Shown here: positions 36,586 through 45,318 of the stretch, in pieces
Layout of the letters: each line of letters opens with the position of its first letter
Position numbering within the stretch: position 1 is the first letter of the stretch
From: Sulfurovum sp.
GTDB lineage: Bacteria > Campylobacterota > Campylobacteria > Campylobacterales > Sulfurovaceae
DNA length: 64,000 nt
NCBI GenBank assembly: GCA_030949725.1
Contig: JAUZSE010000025.1
Coordinates: forward strand, 1-64,000
Direction: 5' to 3'
Position numbers and translations under genes: made by a program
Notes under the pieces: generated by a model
Database searches by the model: none
Seen by the model: the letters and a program-made list of their open reading frames with translations, nothing else
Told to the model about the DNA's origin: nothing

Positions 36586-37179
36586 GTACCTTAGGATGAT
36601 CGTAGGTATAATCGGTAAGTAAATTTGATAAAAGTATACGATCTTCTTGCATTTGTACTAGTGCCTTTCCTACAACGGGGCTAGCTTGTAAGGCAGAATC
36701 GAGATCTATACCTTTGATGTCTTTATGCTTGTTTGTGTAGTTGAGGATGTTTTCTATCACATTGCTACGCAAGCTGACCTCATAAAGTTGATTTTCCAAA
36801 TCGCTCAATCTTTAAAGCTTTGTAGTTTGTCCGCAGAGCCTTGTAGTGTTTGGTTGATGGCTTTGAGTTGCATATCGACAAAATAGAGTTTTTTTAATGC
36901 TTTATTTGCTATGTTTGATGTCTGAAAAACGACTATTTTATCATCAATGTTATTTTCAGATCGTCCCATAGCGATACTAGCAAGGTCTCCTTGATAGCTG
37001 TTATTGTCTCCTGAAGTGATTTTGACCAAAGCATGTGAACGATAAATATTGGGAGAGAAATAGGCATAAATAAAAGACAAGAGTGTAAAAATAGCAGTGA
37101 TTATAAAAATAGATTTTTTATAATTTAAAATAGTTAAGACTACCTCTTTAATGTCTATTTCATCTTCATCCTGTGTCAT
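36560..37179 (-). pseudogene. Truncated Wzz/chain-length determinant protein (one frameshift)
   Basis: The N-terminal part (from 37179) has DEIDIKEVVLTILNYKKSIF, a transmembrane helix, then YFSPNIYRSHALVKITSGDN, the Wzz domain of polysaccharide chain-length regulators. A frameshift at about 36801-36810 separates LQSFKD from SDLENQLYEV; one base restores it. The frame then ends at 36560 after TYDHPKVLKGERVWV, where family members continue with a long coiled coil and a second transmembrane helix. So only about 205 of the usual 300 or more residues remain. No polysaccharide operon is nearby. Relic or junction of rearrangement. Confidence 0.6.
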
Positions 37180-37274
37180 AAAGCATTCACCTTTATACGT
37201 ATTTATATGAAATTATACTATAAAGAACGCTATAATACGTGTAAAATATATAAGCACCCAAAACTAGGTTAAGC

Positions 37275-39042
37275 ATGAGAGAACAATACAGTTTCAAAAC
37301 ACTTTATACACAGATAAAGACTCAAAAGAGTGACTTTTGGCGTACTTCCTTGTATGGTATATTTGCAACACTGCTTTTGTTACCTATCCCTATGCTCATT
37401 CCACTGCTTATAGATGAGGTATTGTTGAAGCATCCAGGAAAGATGACAGAGATACTTTCTGCTTCTTTTGGCACAACTCAAATATGGGTTTATATCTCCA
37501 TTATGCTTATGATTGTGATGATTTTACGAATTACAGCTTTTTTCTTGAACAACAGAAAAACATTTTATGCCACTAAAATCACACAAAAGATCAGCTATTT
37601 GTTACGCCATCGTATCTTAGATCATTTGGAACGCGTCTCGATATCTGAGTATGAGACACTAAAGTCTGGAGGCATTGCTTCTAAGACGGTACAAGATGTT
37701 GAGGGGGTGAGTGGATTTGCAGGGCAAGTGGTCACCACCGCACTGAGTGCGTCGTTGATGCTTGTAGGGATCGCTGCTGTGATGCTCTGGATGAACTGGG
37801 TATTGGCACTTTTGGTTTTTATGCTCAATCCACTTTTTCTAGGTTTTTCGAGACTCTTAGGACGTAAGACGGGAGAACTGTTACGGCGTAGGCATGAAGC
37901 CTATCAACTCTATCATGAATTTCTCAATGAAACATTGGAACTGTTCATTCAAGTACGTGCATCCAACCAAGAACGCACTTTTTTTGGCTTGTTACAAGAT
38001 CGTGCTAAATTCATAGAAAAAACTTCAGTAGATTATGGATATAAAGCCTCTGTAGCACAAAGTTCTTCTACGCTTCTGACCAACACAGTCGTAGATATCT
38101 TTAGGGCTTTTGGCATCGCTGCCGTGGCGTATTCTGATTTGAGTATCGGGATGATGATAGCCTTTTTGTTTTACCTCTCAACACTTGTTTCTCCCATACA
38201 ACAACTTATGTCACTGGTCATCACTTACCAAAGTACCAAACCAGCACTCGAACGTATCAATACTTTACTGTCTCTCTCGCAAGAACCAGATTATCCTCAT
38301 GAGAAAAATCCTTTTGAAGCAGTAAAAACGAGTTCGGTAGAATTACAAAATATCTCTTTTACCTATGGCAAAGGTAAGCAAGTACTACATTATATTAGTC
38401 TTAAAGCCAAAAAAGGACAAAAGATAGCACTCATAGGTCCTAGTGGCAGTGGCAAAACAACCATCGCACAGATACTGGTAGGGTTTTACCCCTCACATAC
38501 GGGAGCTATATTGTATGGAGATGTTCCCATAGAGACAGATAGGCTTGCCCGTGGTTAGGGAAAATGTGGCACTGATGTTACAACAGGCACTCTTTTTTAA
38601 CGATAGCATTCGTATGAATCTTACCCTTTCAAAAAAGAAGAGTGATGATGAGATATATACAGCACTCAAAGCAGCACAACTAGAAGATTTTGTGAAGCAA
38701 CTAGAAGAGGGCTTAGAAACACCCATTGGCAAAAATGGTATCCGTCTTTCAGGAGGTCAACGCCAACGTTTGGCTATTGCAAGACTCATACTCTCAGACC
38801 CGAAGATAGTCATCTTTGATGAAGCCACTTCTGCTTTAGACAATGCCACAGAATTCCATCTCTATGAAACTCTAGCCCCTTTCCTCAAAGGACGAACGAC
38901 CATCATCATCGCCCACAGAACGACAACCATCAAACAAGCGGACTACATCTATCTTATAGAAGAGGGTAGAGTGAGGGCTGAAGGTTCTTATGCGGAGTTG
39001 GAAGAGAAAGGTTTGATAAAAGAGGATTTTGATGGACTGTAA
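37275..39042 (+). CDS. ABC exporter, fused membrane and ATPase domains (one frameshift)
   Basis: About 590 residues. Six transmembrane helices (about 25-310, with the coupling segment RHEAYQLYHEFLNETLELFIQVRASNQE) precede the nucleotide-binding domain: Walker A IGPSGSGKTTIA (about 388-399), signature RLSGGQRQRLAIARLIL, Walker B IVIFDEATSALD and the H-loop IIIAHRT. No peptidase C39 domain is seen. The frame breaks near 38537-38550 (LARG then stop); one base shift gives IGLPVVRENVALMLQQ, as expected. It is a homodimeric peptide or lipid-type exporter; the lasso-type B2 and PqqD genes downstream suggest export of a ribosomal peptide. The TA pair and B2 follow. Confidence 0.85.
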
Positions 39043-39053
39043 TATATTGACAA

Positions 39054-39083
39054 GTACATTATAATGTACTATAATATGTACAA
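39054..39083. promoter_or_regulatory. YefM-YoeB operator palindromes
   Basis: A perfect 16-bp palindrome GTACATTATAATGTAC (39054-39069) is followed by a second, shorter site ATATGTACAATAT (about 39073-39085). TGTACA-type cores are what YefM-YoeB binds in E. coli. Located 37 to 52 bases upstream of the antitoxin gene. Confidence 0.6.
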
Positions 39084-39105
39084 TATAATGAAATAAAGGA
39101 TAAAC

Positions 39106-39357
39106 ATGCAAGTTGTGAGTTTAACAGAAGCTAGAAATAATCTTAAAAGTGTCTTTGATGCTGTGTATAAAGATCATGATGAAGTGGTGATCCACCGTAA
39201 GGGCAAAGAAAATGTTGTTGTTATTCCTTTTGATGAATACAATGCTATGAAAGAAACGCAATATTTATTGAGTTCACAGGTAAATAGAGAGAGATTACTT
39301 TCTTCACTTAAAGAGTTACGAGAAGATGGTGGTACGCAGAGGGAGTTGATTGAATGA
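39106..39357 (+). CDS. yefM: YefM-family antitoxin
   Basis: An 83-residue Phd/YefM protein: MQVVSLTEARNNLKSVFDAV is the DNA-binding N-terminus, then EVVIHRKGKENVVVIPFDEYNAMKETQYLL, the family core, and a disordered toxin-binding tail. AAAGGATAAAC is the ribosome site. It precedes and overlaps the toxin gene by four bases, the usual antitoxin-first order, and binds the palindromes just upstream by analogy. Confidence 0.93.
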   Translation: MQVVSLTEARNNLKSVFDAVYKDHDEVVIHRKGKENVVVIPFDEYNAMKETQYLLSSQVNRERLLSSLKELREDGGTQRELIE

Positions 39358-39611
39358 GATTGGTCTGGAGTGGAAAATCATGGGAGGACTACTTATACTG
39401 GCAGAGTCATGATAAAAAGATTTTAAAAAAGATCAACAGTCTGATAAAAGATATAAAAAGAGAACCGTTTGATGGTCTGGGTAAACCAGAGCCTCTCAGA
39501 TATGAATTGGTAGGTTGTTGGTCTAGGAGAATAACAGACGAACACAGGTTGGTCTATGAAGTTAAAGACGAGTCTATGTATATTATATCTTGTAGATTTC
39601 ATTATAGTTAG
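39354..39611 (+). CDS. yoeB: YoeB-family mRNA-cleaving toxin
   Basis: An 85-residue RelE-fold toxin. MRLVWSGKSWEDYLYWQSHDKKI, INSLIKDIKREPFDGLGKPEPL and ITDEHRLVYEV, ending CRFHYS, match YoeB, with Glu 46, Arg 65 and the His-Tyr near 83-84 in the positions of the catalytic residues of the E. coli enzyme. It is active on the ribosome, and coupled to yefM by a four-base overlap. It is six bases from the lasso-type B2 gene, so this pair sits inside the exporter-B2 block. Confidence 0.92.
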   Translation: MRLVWSGKSWEDYLYWQSHDKKILKKINSLIKDIKREPFDGLGKPEPLRYELVGCWSRRITDEHRLVYEVKDESMYIISCRFHYS

Positions 39612-39616
39612 AGCAG

Positions 39617-40069
39617 ATGATCAAAAAACTTAAAAAATTCACAAAACTATCAGTAGCAGAAAAAAAACCTTTTTTAGAAGCCTATCTCATGCTGGGCATC
39701 ATGCGTGTAGCGATATTGACAATTTCTTTTAAACGCTTGACCCGTGCATTGGAGCATGGTGCGAAACCAAAAGAGTTAGCAAAGCTTAGGGAGAATGATC
39801 TCAAAATGGCTCAACACATAGGGAAATCTATCGCTAGGGCATCTGTGTATACGCCATGGGAAAGTGTTTGTTTGGTACAGGCTTTGACAGCACAAAAGAT
39901 GTTACAAAGACGTGGTATAGCAGGGGTATTTTACTTGGGAGCTATGAAAGATGAAGAGAATCAAGGAAAAATGAAAGCCCATGCTTGGTCACAGTGTGGA
40001 GACAATATTATCACTGGGGAGAGAGGACATGAATCATTTACTGTACTTTCAGTTTTTGGATGGAAATAA
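39617..40069 (+). CDS. Lasso-peptide-type B2 protease (Transglut_core3)
   Basis: A 150-residue protein with the Transglut_core3 pattern of lasso-peptide B2 proteins, which cleave the leader from a ribosomal precursor. WESVCLVQALTAQKMLQRRGIAG carries the catalytic Cys (about residue 87), KAHAWSQCGDNIITG carries the His (about 122), and an Asp (about 127) completes the triad. The N-terminal helices (LMLGIMRVAILTISFKRL) resemble the family. A PqqD (RRE) protein lies 1.1 kb on, and an exporter upstream. No lasso cyclase (asparagine-synthetase-like) is in the window. Confidence 0.8.
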   Translation: MIKKLKKFTKLSVAEKKPFLEAYLMLGIMRVAILTISFKRLTRALEHGAKPKELAKLRENDLKMAQHIGKSIARASVYTPWESVCLVQALTAQKMLQRRGIAGVFYLGAMKDEENQGKMKAHAWSQCGDNIITGERGHESFTVLSVFGWK

Positions 40070-40087
40070 TTTGCTAAAGGGAAGAAT

Positions 40088-40303
40088 ATGATCTATAATC
40101 ATCATTTAGATTTTAAAAATGAAATATCGCTACAACGTGAAGCCAAAGAAAATGTGCGGGGAATCATCCCTATCGTGGAAAATACACAATTTGATTTCTC
40201 AAGTCTTTTACCTGTTGTTTCTTCATGGTTGCCTGCATCTGGGCTGGAAATCGCTGGTAAGCCTACGATGACAGACTACTTCATAAAGCGATGTATGAGA
40301 TAA
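40088..40303 (+). CDS. Hypothetical protein between B2 and Dsb-like genes
   Basis: A 71-residue ORF (MIYNHHLDFKNEISLQREAK ... LPVVSSWLPASGLEIAGKPT) that I do not recognise. Its RBS (AAAGGGAAG) is good. The reading frame may be shifted near 40285: one base change would continue it to 40355 as AMYEINYPQYMTKSSKHIN. In position it lies between the B2 protease and the thiol-disulfide protein, where a RiPP modifying or accessory protein could be expected, but its sequence gives no clue. Confidence 0.4.
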   Translation: MIYNHHLDFKNEISLQREAKENVRGIIPIVENTQFDFSSLLPVVSSWLPASGLEIAGKPTMTDYFIKRCMR

Positions 40304-40431
40304 ATTATCCTCAATATATGACAAAATCATCAAAGCACATCAATAATTTTGAGTAACAATATCTATACATGTAGCAAACCCAAATCTATGATGTGTTATA
40401 CTTCAAGAAAATAACCTCAAGGAACATTCCT

Positions 40432-41193
40432 ATGAATAAATCGTTTAGTATATTGCTTACAGCTATCACACTTATGTCGACATTGAATGGGGTAGATATT
40501 ATCGTAGATAAAGAAAAACTTAAAGAGATCAAAACGAAAAACAAGTTGCTTCAAGATCCAGTATTTACGATCAAAGGTGCTATAGAGAAACCTGAAAGTT
40601 ACATCCTGAAAATTGTGGCAAAGTCTGCACGTGGTTCGCAGCTTATCAATGCAATTTTAAATAAAAAGACATCTGATATTTACATCGGTTCGGCTTACGA
40701 TAAAGAAGGGAAGATTATTAGCTTTCCACAAGATGCTAAAACCATCAAGGAAGGTGTGGCTTTTTCTTATGGTATGGGTAGTAAAGACATTTATATAGTA
40801 ACAGATCCAGAGTGTCCTTACTGTACTAAATTTGAAAAAGCAGTAGCAGGTAAACTAAAGGACTATAGAGTACATATGATACTGTATCCACTTTCTTTTC
40901 ATAAGAAAGCACCAGCGATGATTGAGTGGATACTGCAAGGCAAAGATGATGCTGAAAAAAAAGAGCGTTTCGAGGAACTTATGTTAAAAGGTTCAAGGAA
41001 ATACACAGCACTGATAAAAGATGCTAAAAAACCTTTTGACTATAATCCTTCCACTCAGGCTTACATAGCTAAGTCAAAACAAGCAAGTATGGAACTAGGC
41101 GTAAGAGGTACACCTTCGATATTTGATGGAACTTTTAAACCTTTGGAACAAGGGAAACTTTTGAAGATAAAAGCTAAAAGAAGTCAGAAATAA
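40432..41193 (+). CDS. DsbC/DsbG-like periplasmic thiol-disulfide protein
   Basis: A 253-residue exported protein. Signal peptide MNKSFSILLTAITLMSTLNG, an N-terminal dimerisation-like part (residues 25-100), then a thioredoxin fold with the active site TDPECPYCTKFE and the cis-proline GVRGTPSIFDG. The CPYC pair and insertion length suit DsbC/G-like isomerases. The ATG at 40432 has AAGGAAC ahead. It is directly upstream of and overlaps the pqqD-like gene, so it may act on a disulfide-bearing peptide of this block; this is inferred. Confidence 0.8.
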   Translation: MNKSFSILLTAITLMSTLNGVDIIVDKEKLKEIKTKNKLLQDPVFTIKGAIEKPESYILKIVAKSARGSQLINAILNKKTSDIYIGSAYDKEGKIISFPQDAKTIKEGVAFSYGMGSKDIYIVTDPECPYCTKFEKAVAGKLKDYRVHMILYPLSFHKKAPAMIEWILQGKDDAEKKERFEELMLKGSRKYTALIKDAKKPFDYNPSTQAYIAKSKQASMELGVRGTPSIFDGTFKPLEQGKLLKIKAKRSQK

Positions 41194-41471
41194 TGAACCT
41201 AGAGCAAAAAGTCACCTTTGCAGAGACTGTTTTTGCCCAAGAGGTAGATGGAGAGATGGTACTCTTAGATATGGAGAGTGAAAACTACTTTGGGCTAGAT
41301 GAAGTGGGCACTTCTATTTGGCAGGCTATGCAAGAGAAAGAGACTTTGAAAGAAGTACTTGATCTCTTGCTAGAACAGTATGACGTAGAGTCTGATATAC
41401 TAGAGAAAGATCTTGCTATTTTTGTAGATAAACTTATAGAAAGTGGCTTGGTAAAGGTAGAAAAACTTTGA
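41193..41471 (+). CDS. PqqD-family RiPP recognition element (RRE) protein
   Basis: A 92-residue PqqD-fold protein. [28 protein letters not shown] is the family core: the strand pair and the LDE.GT.IW turn that begins the helix, followed by [15 protein letters not shown] and [13 protein letters not shown]. Such proteins bind RiPP leader peptides and hand them to partner enzymes; the lasso B1 role fits, given the B2 homologue nearby. Its ATG overlaps the Dsb-like stop, and its stop overlaps rsmG. Confidence 0.85.
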   Translation: MNLEQKVTFAETVFAQEVDGEMVLLDMESENYFGLDEVGTSIWQAMQEKETLKEVLDLLLEQYDVESDILEKDLAIFVDKLIESGLVKVEKL

Positions 41472-42058
41472 ATTTAGCACAATATTTAGACAATGAAAAA
41501 ATCATTTTAGAAAGTAATGTCATAATAAAATTGGAGAACTTTGCTTCTCTCTTGCATGAATGGAACCAAATACACAATCTTACAGGGGCTAAAACGATAG
41601 ATGCGATCTATGCCAATATCATTGATTCTCTTTTCCCCTTGACTTTTATCAATACACCAAAAACACTCTTAGATGTAGGAACAGGTGCTGGATTTCCAGG
41701 GCTTGTATTGGCTATAGCTTTGCCTCAGACGCAAGTAGTCCTCTGTGAACCACTTAAAAAGCGTGTTTCCTTTTTAAAATATGCCGCTATAGATTTGGAA
41801 CTCTTCAATGTTTTTGTGGAAGCCAAAAGAGTTGAAAAAGTAGCGCATGAAGCTTTTGAACTTATCTCTTCTCGTGCAGTGACCAATACTAAGCTACTGT
41901 TGGAGCTAACAAGCGATATAAGTGATGAGAAAACAGAGTATCTTTTTTATAAAGGTTCTCGTGTATTTGATGAGATAGAAGATGTAAAACATCAGTTAGT
42001 TTATGATATAGTACAAAAAAATCAACGAAATTACCTCCATATAAAGAATGAACTATGA
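41468..42058 (+). CDS. rsmG: 16S rRNA (guanine527-N7)-methyltransferase RsmG
   Basis: A 196-residue SAM-dependent methyltransferase (GidB). N-terminal [17 protein letters not shown] (read from a TTG at 41468 overlapping pqqD), then [15 protein letters not shown], motif [17 protein letters not shown] (about 69-84), [23 protein letters not shown] and [15 protein letters not shown]. It methylates G527 in the 530 loop. Followed by a gene overlapping its stop by four bases. Confidence 0.95.
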   Translation: MNLAQYLDNEKIILESNVIIKLENFASLLHEWNQIHNLTGAKTIDAIYANIIDSLFPLTFINTPKTLLDVGTGAGFPGLVLAIALPQTQVVLCEPLKKRVSFLKYAAIDLELFNVFVEAKRVEKVAHEAFELISSRAVTNTKLLLELTSDISDEKTEYLFYKGSRVFDEIEDVKHQLVYDIVQKNQRNYLHIKNEL

Positions 42059-42279
42059 TTTTAAAACTTATTATTTTTGCTATAGCAGGTTTACTTATCT
42101 ATAAATTTTTTGGGGGGAAACTTCCAAAGCTTGGTAGAAGCTTACATGAAAAGAAATTGGATGAAGATACTTTAGTAGAGTGTGAAACTTGTCATACTTA
42201 TGTGACAGCTAAAGAGAGTATGATTGTGGGTGCTAAATATTATTGCTCACAAGAATGTATAGCACAAATAAGGAAGTAA
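42055..42279 (+). CDS. PP0621-type small membrane protein with two CxxC motifs
   Basis: A 74-residue protein: an N-terminal transmembrane helix ([18 protein letters not shown]), a short basic link, then [30 protein letters not shown], two Cys pairs like a zinc ribbon. The family (PP0621-like, small CxxC membrane proteins) is of unknown function. It overlaps rsmG by four bases and ends one base before the next gene. Confidence 0.75.
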   Translation: MILKLIIFAIAGLLIYKFFGGKLPKLGRSLHEKKLDEDTLVECETCHTYVTAKESMIVGAKYYCSQECIAQIRK

Positions 42280-42280
42280 T

Positions 42281-42670
42281 ATGATTATTATAGGACACCC
42301 ATGGGTAAAAAGCAATCGTTTTTTTAGAGTTTTTTCTATAGAAGATATAAAAAAGAGTAAGCCTAATGACATCGTGCTTCTCGAACCTTTGGTTGATTCG
42401 TACAGCCATGCTATGCATTGTCAAGATAATGACATACCGTTCGCCGTGGTGGTGAGTACTTTAGAGAATGCACTCTTCGCCAATGCACTAAGTGCAAAAT
42501 ATATCATTTGCGAAGAAGAAGATGCACTTATGATTCAGCCAATCGCTACTGAATACCTTTTTGATACACGTATCTTGGTACTTATCCAGACTAAAAAAGA
42601 GATCTCTAAGATTGCAAGAGGTCACATCGATGGTGTTGTTTTTCCAGAAGCTATCTATTCATCTTTATGA
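42281..42670 (+). CDS. Conserved hypothetical protein (129 aa)
   Basis: A soluble protein starting MIIIGHPWVKSNRFFRVFSI. No active-site motif is seen; the pattern of alternating beta strands and helices (FAVVVSTLENALFANALSAKYIIC; RILVLIQTKKEISKIA) suggests an alpha/beta fold of one domain. It belongs to a short operon of overlapping genes (rsmG, PP0621-type protein, this gene, rhomboid). I know it as a family seen in Campylobacterota, not by function. Confidence 0.7.
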   Translation: MIIIGHPWVKSNRFFRVFSIEDIKKSKPNDIVLLEPLVDSYSHAMHCQDNDIPFAVVVSTLENALFANALSAKYIICEEEDALMIQPIATEYLFDTRILVLIQTKKEISKIARGHIDGVVFPEAIYSSL

Positions 42671-43347
42671 TAGAAGATATCAAACGTTATAAACTCACCT
42701 ATACGATCATCATACTCAATAGTATTGTGTATCTGTTTTCTTCATTTTTTAGTCATGATTTTATAGATATGGATATGGAAACACTTGTAAATATGGGAGC
42801 GATGTTTGGTCCGTATGTCATACAAGAGAGTCAATGGTGGAGACTCGGAAGTGCTATGTTTTTACATGGTGGTATAACACATCTGCTTATGAATATGTTT
42901 TCACTTTATATCATAGGTCGTGGGGCAGAGATGTATTTTTCTAAAAATGCCTATATAAGCATTTATTTTTTTGCGGGTCTCATAGGGGGTCTTGTCTCTT
43001 TGTTTGTGCATCCTAATTCAGTGGGCGTGGGTGCTTCTGGGGCTATCTTTGGTATGTTTGGTGCATTGGCAGGATTTTTTCTAGCACATAGGGATACTAT
43101 GGCTACCCAAGCTAAAGCCTTTATGAAAGACTTTGGGATGATTATAGGGATAAACCTTGTGATAGGACTGTCCATCCCCTCTGTGGATGTTTCTGCCCAT
43201 CTAGGAGGACTTGTCGTAGGAGTTTTGGGTGGGTTTGTACTTTCTAAAAATCTAAAATGGATTTATATTTATGCTGTGGCTATGATGCTTCTTGCTCTTA
43301 TGATGGGGGAATATCTCTCATCTGAGTATATTTCTGCACTGGTTTAG
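42667..43347 (+). CDS. Rhomboid-family intramembrane serine protease
   Basis: A 226-residue protein with six or seven transmembrane segments. The signature sites are WRLGSAMFLHGGITHLLMNM (H-x-x-x-N region), the catalytic serine in GVGASGAIFGMFGALAGF (about 118-135) and the catalytic His in SAHLGGLVVGVLGG. Such enzymes cleave transmembrane helices within the bilayer. The ATG overlaps the preceding stop by four bases. A convergent pabB gene follows 30 bases away. Confidence 0.92.
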   Translation: MIEDIKRYKLTYTIIILNSIVYLFSSFFSHDFIDMDMETLVNMGAMFGPYVIQESQWWRLGSAMFLHGGITHLLMNMFSLYIIGRGAEMYFSKNAYISIYFFAGLIGGLVSLFVHPNSVGVGASGAIFGMFGALAGFFLAHRDTMATQAKAFMKDFGMIIGINLVIGLSIPSVDVSAHLGGLVVGVLGGFVLSKNLKWIYIYAVAMMLLALMMGEYLSSEYISALV

Positions 43348-43378
43348 ATAAAAAACAATGTAGTTTACAGAGTTTTTC

Positions 43379-44365
43379 TTAAAACGGCAAATAAATCTTG
43401 TCAATGAGTTCATCATATTCACTTTTTGTATCAGAGTCTATAGTGATACCTCCACCACTTTTGTAAAATAGTGCATTATTTTCTTTCTCTATGAAACGTA
43501 TCATCACGCAAGAGCGTAGAGAACTACCATCAAAAACCCCAAAGACACCTGTGTAAAATCCTCTGTCAAAATCTTCCACTTTTTTGAGTATGTCTACAGT
43601 GCTTTTTTTAGGTGTTCCGCAGATAGAACCTGCTGGAAGTAATTGTTTGAGAAGTGTGCCTAGATCATCTTTCCACTCTTTTGGAAGTTGGGCTGTGATC
43701 TTAGAACTTACTTGTAAAAGTTCTTTTTCGCCTGCTTTTATCTTTTCTATATAACGAAACTTTTTTACTTCAACGTGAGAACCAACAATCCCAAGATCAT
43801 TACGCATAAGATCCACAATCATAACATGTTCTGCTTGTTCTTTTTCATTTCTTAAGATGCGTTCTTTGGCATGAGGTAGGCTAGCATCAATAGTTCCTTT
43901 CATAGGGTATGTGGCTATAGTATTGCCTTCTATCTCTATAAAACATTCGGGAGAAAAACAGATAAATTCACCTTTAAAATAGAGTTTAAATTTGGCTTTG
44001 GCATAGGTAAATATCTCTTTGAGTTGGAGATTACTCTGTATAGGTGTTTTGAAAGTAAGGTTGAGTAAGTAGGTATTACCCGAACGTATCTCTTCTAGTA
44101 CTTTGTCCATAGATTTTTGATAGCTTACAAAATCTATAGGAGATTTAGAAAAAGTAAAATCTTGGCTGCATTTTTTGCTAGGGTAGTTACGCCAATCTTC
44201 CAATTTGTAGAAGATGTCACTGTCTAAATTATCAAGGGCTTGGGCAAAGATTTTTTGATTATCAAAAGAGGTGATGAAGAGGAAGGGTATGCGATTTTTT
44301 GCAAGAGTATTTATCTGTTCAAAACCTTTTTCTTTACTAAGCCAATACATACCTTTATGTGTCAC
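43379..44365 (-). CDS. pabB: Aminodeoxychorismate synthase component I
   Basis: A 328-residue chorismate-binding enzyme that, with a glutaminase PabA, makes 4-amino-4-deoxychorismate for folate. ISGNTYLLNLTF (read as IRSGNTYLLNLTFKT), FICFSPECFIEIEGN, PMKGTIDAS, ADRMIVDLMRND type (MIVDLMRNDLG), SICGTPKKSTVDIL and KSGGGITIDSDTKSEYDE are all there. It is shorter than TrpE and lacks its N-terminal regulatory part. PabA is not in the window. It is one base from pyrB on the same strand. Confidence 0.92.
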   Translation of the reverse strand: MTHKGMYWLSKEKGFEQINTLAKNRIPFLFITSFDNQKIFAQALDNLDSDIFYKLEDWRNYPSKKCSQDFTFSKSPIDFVSYQKSMDKVLEEIRSGNTYLLNLTFKTPIQSNLQLKEIFTYAKAKFKLYFKGEFICFSPECFIEIEGNTIATYPMKGTIDASLPHAKERILRNEKEQAEHVMIVDLMRNDLGIVGSHVEVKKFRYIEKIKAGEKELLQVSSKITAQLPKEWKDDLGTLLKQLLPAGSICGTPKKSTVDILKKVEDFDRGFYTGVFGVFDGSSLRSCVMIRFIEKENNALFYKSGGGITIDSDTKSEYDELIDKIYLPF

Positions 44366-44366
44366 C

Positions 44367-45251
44367 CTAGGTGTTGCTATCTAATAACAATAACTTTAAA
44401 ATTGCCATACGCATATAGACTCCATTTTTCACTTGGGTCAATACTTTACAGCGAGGGTCATCAAGCATTGCATCGCAAATGTCTATGTTTCGCATGACGG
44501 GACCTGGGTGTAAGACTAAAATATCTCTATCTTTTAATCGTTCTCTTGTGATACAGTATTGTTTTGCATAGTCATCATAATCTTTAAAAAGTTCTGTTTT
44601 ATGTCGTTCAAGTTGCACTCTAAGACTCATGATTATATCTACTTTATCAAGTACATCTTCAAGTTTGTCGTATTTTGGGAGGGTGCTTTCTGGCATAAAT
44701 GGTTTTGGAGCAACTAGGAGTACATTTAAACCCATACGCGTAAATAAACGGATAGCAGAAGAGGCTACTCTCGAAGAGAGAATGTCACCAACGATAGCAA
44801 TCGTTTTTCCTTGAATATCGCCATCAAAATGTTCTACCAAAGTAAAAAGATCTAGTAGTGCTTGTGTAGGATGTGCGTAATTTCCTGCACCTGCATTGAT
44901 GACAGAAGTCATTTGCATATCGGCTAACAACCTTGGAGTTCCATTTTCTTTATGACGGATGATCACCCCATCAGGATCCATAGCACAAAGATTTGAAAAG
45001 GTGTCTTCTAGTGATTCACCTTTTTTAGCAGAACTTCTACTAGGATCAAGATGTACCACCGAAGCACCGAGTCTTTTGGCTGCCACTTCAAAAGAAGAAC
45101 GGGTACGTGTTGAAGCTTCAAAAAAAAGAGTGATGAGAAGCTTGTCGCGTAAGAGCTGAATCGGACGTTGTGTTTTAAACTTTTTAGCATCATGGAGTAA
45201 GTCAGCTATTTGTTTGTCCGAAAAGTCGTTGCTATCTACGAGATGCTGCAT
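44367..45251 (-). CDS. pyrB: Aspartate carbamoyltransferase catalytic chain
   Basis: A 294-residue transcarbamylase, first committed step of pyrimidine synthesis. MQHLVDSNDFSDKQIADLL is the typical start, then FFEASTRTRSSFEVAAKRLG, SSAKKGESLEDTF, HPTQALLDLFT, and MSLRVQLERHKTEL, VLHPGPVMRN near the C-terminus. The regulatory chain pyrI is not adjacent, as usual for the group. One base separates its stop from pabB. Confidence 0.96.
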   Translation of the reverse strand: MQHLVDSNDFSDKQIADLLHDAKKFKTQRPIQLLRDKLLITLFFEASTRTRSSFEVAAKRLGASVVHLDPSRSSAKKGESLEDTFSNLCAMDPDGVIIRHKENGTPRLLADMQMTSVINAGAGNYAHPTQALLDLFTLVEHFDGDIQGKTIAIVGDILSSRVASSAIRLFTRMGLNVLLVAPKPFMPESTLPKYDKLEDVLDKVDIIMSLRVQLERHKTELFKDYDDYAKQYCITRERLKDRDILVLHPGPVMRNIDICDAMLDDPRCKVLTQVKNGVYMRMAILKLLLLDSNT

Positions 45252-45318
45252 ATCTGTCCTTATGGAATAATTATGTGATTATATCCAATAGATGGTAAAA
45301 ATGTTTAGTTGCCATTGA

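Noticed and set aside
38545-39042. Separate stand-alone ATPase gene after the ABC exporter
   Set aside because: It is the second half of the exporter's nucleotide-binding domain after a one-base shift, not a second gene.
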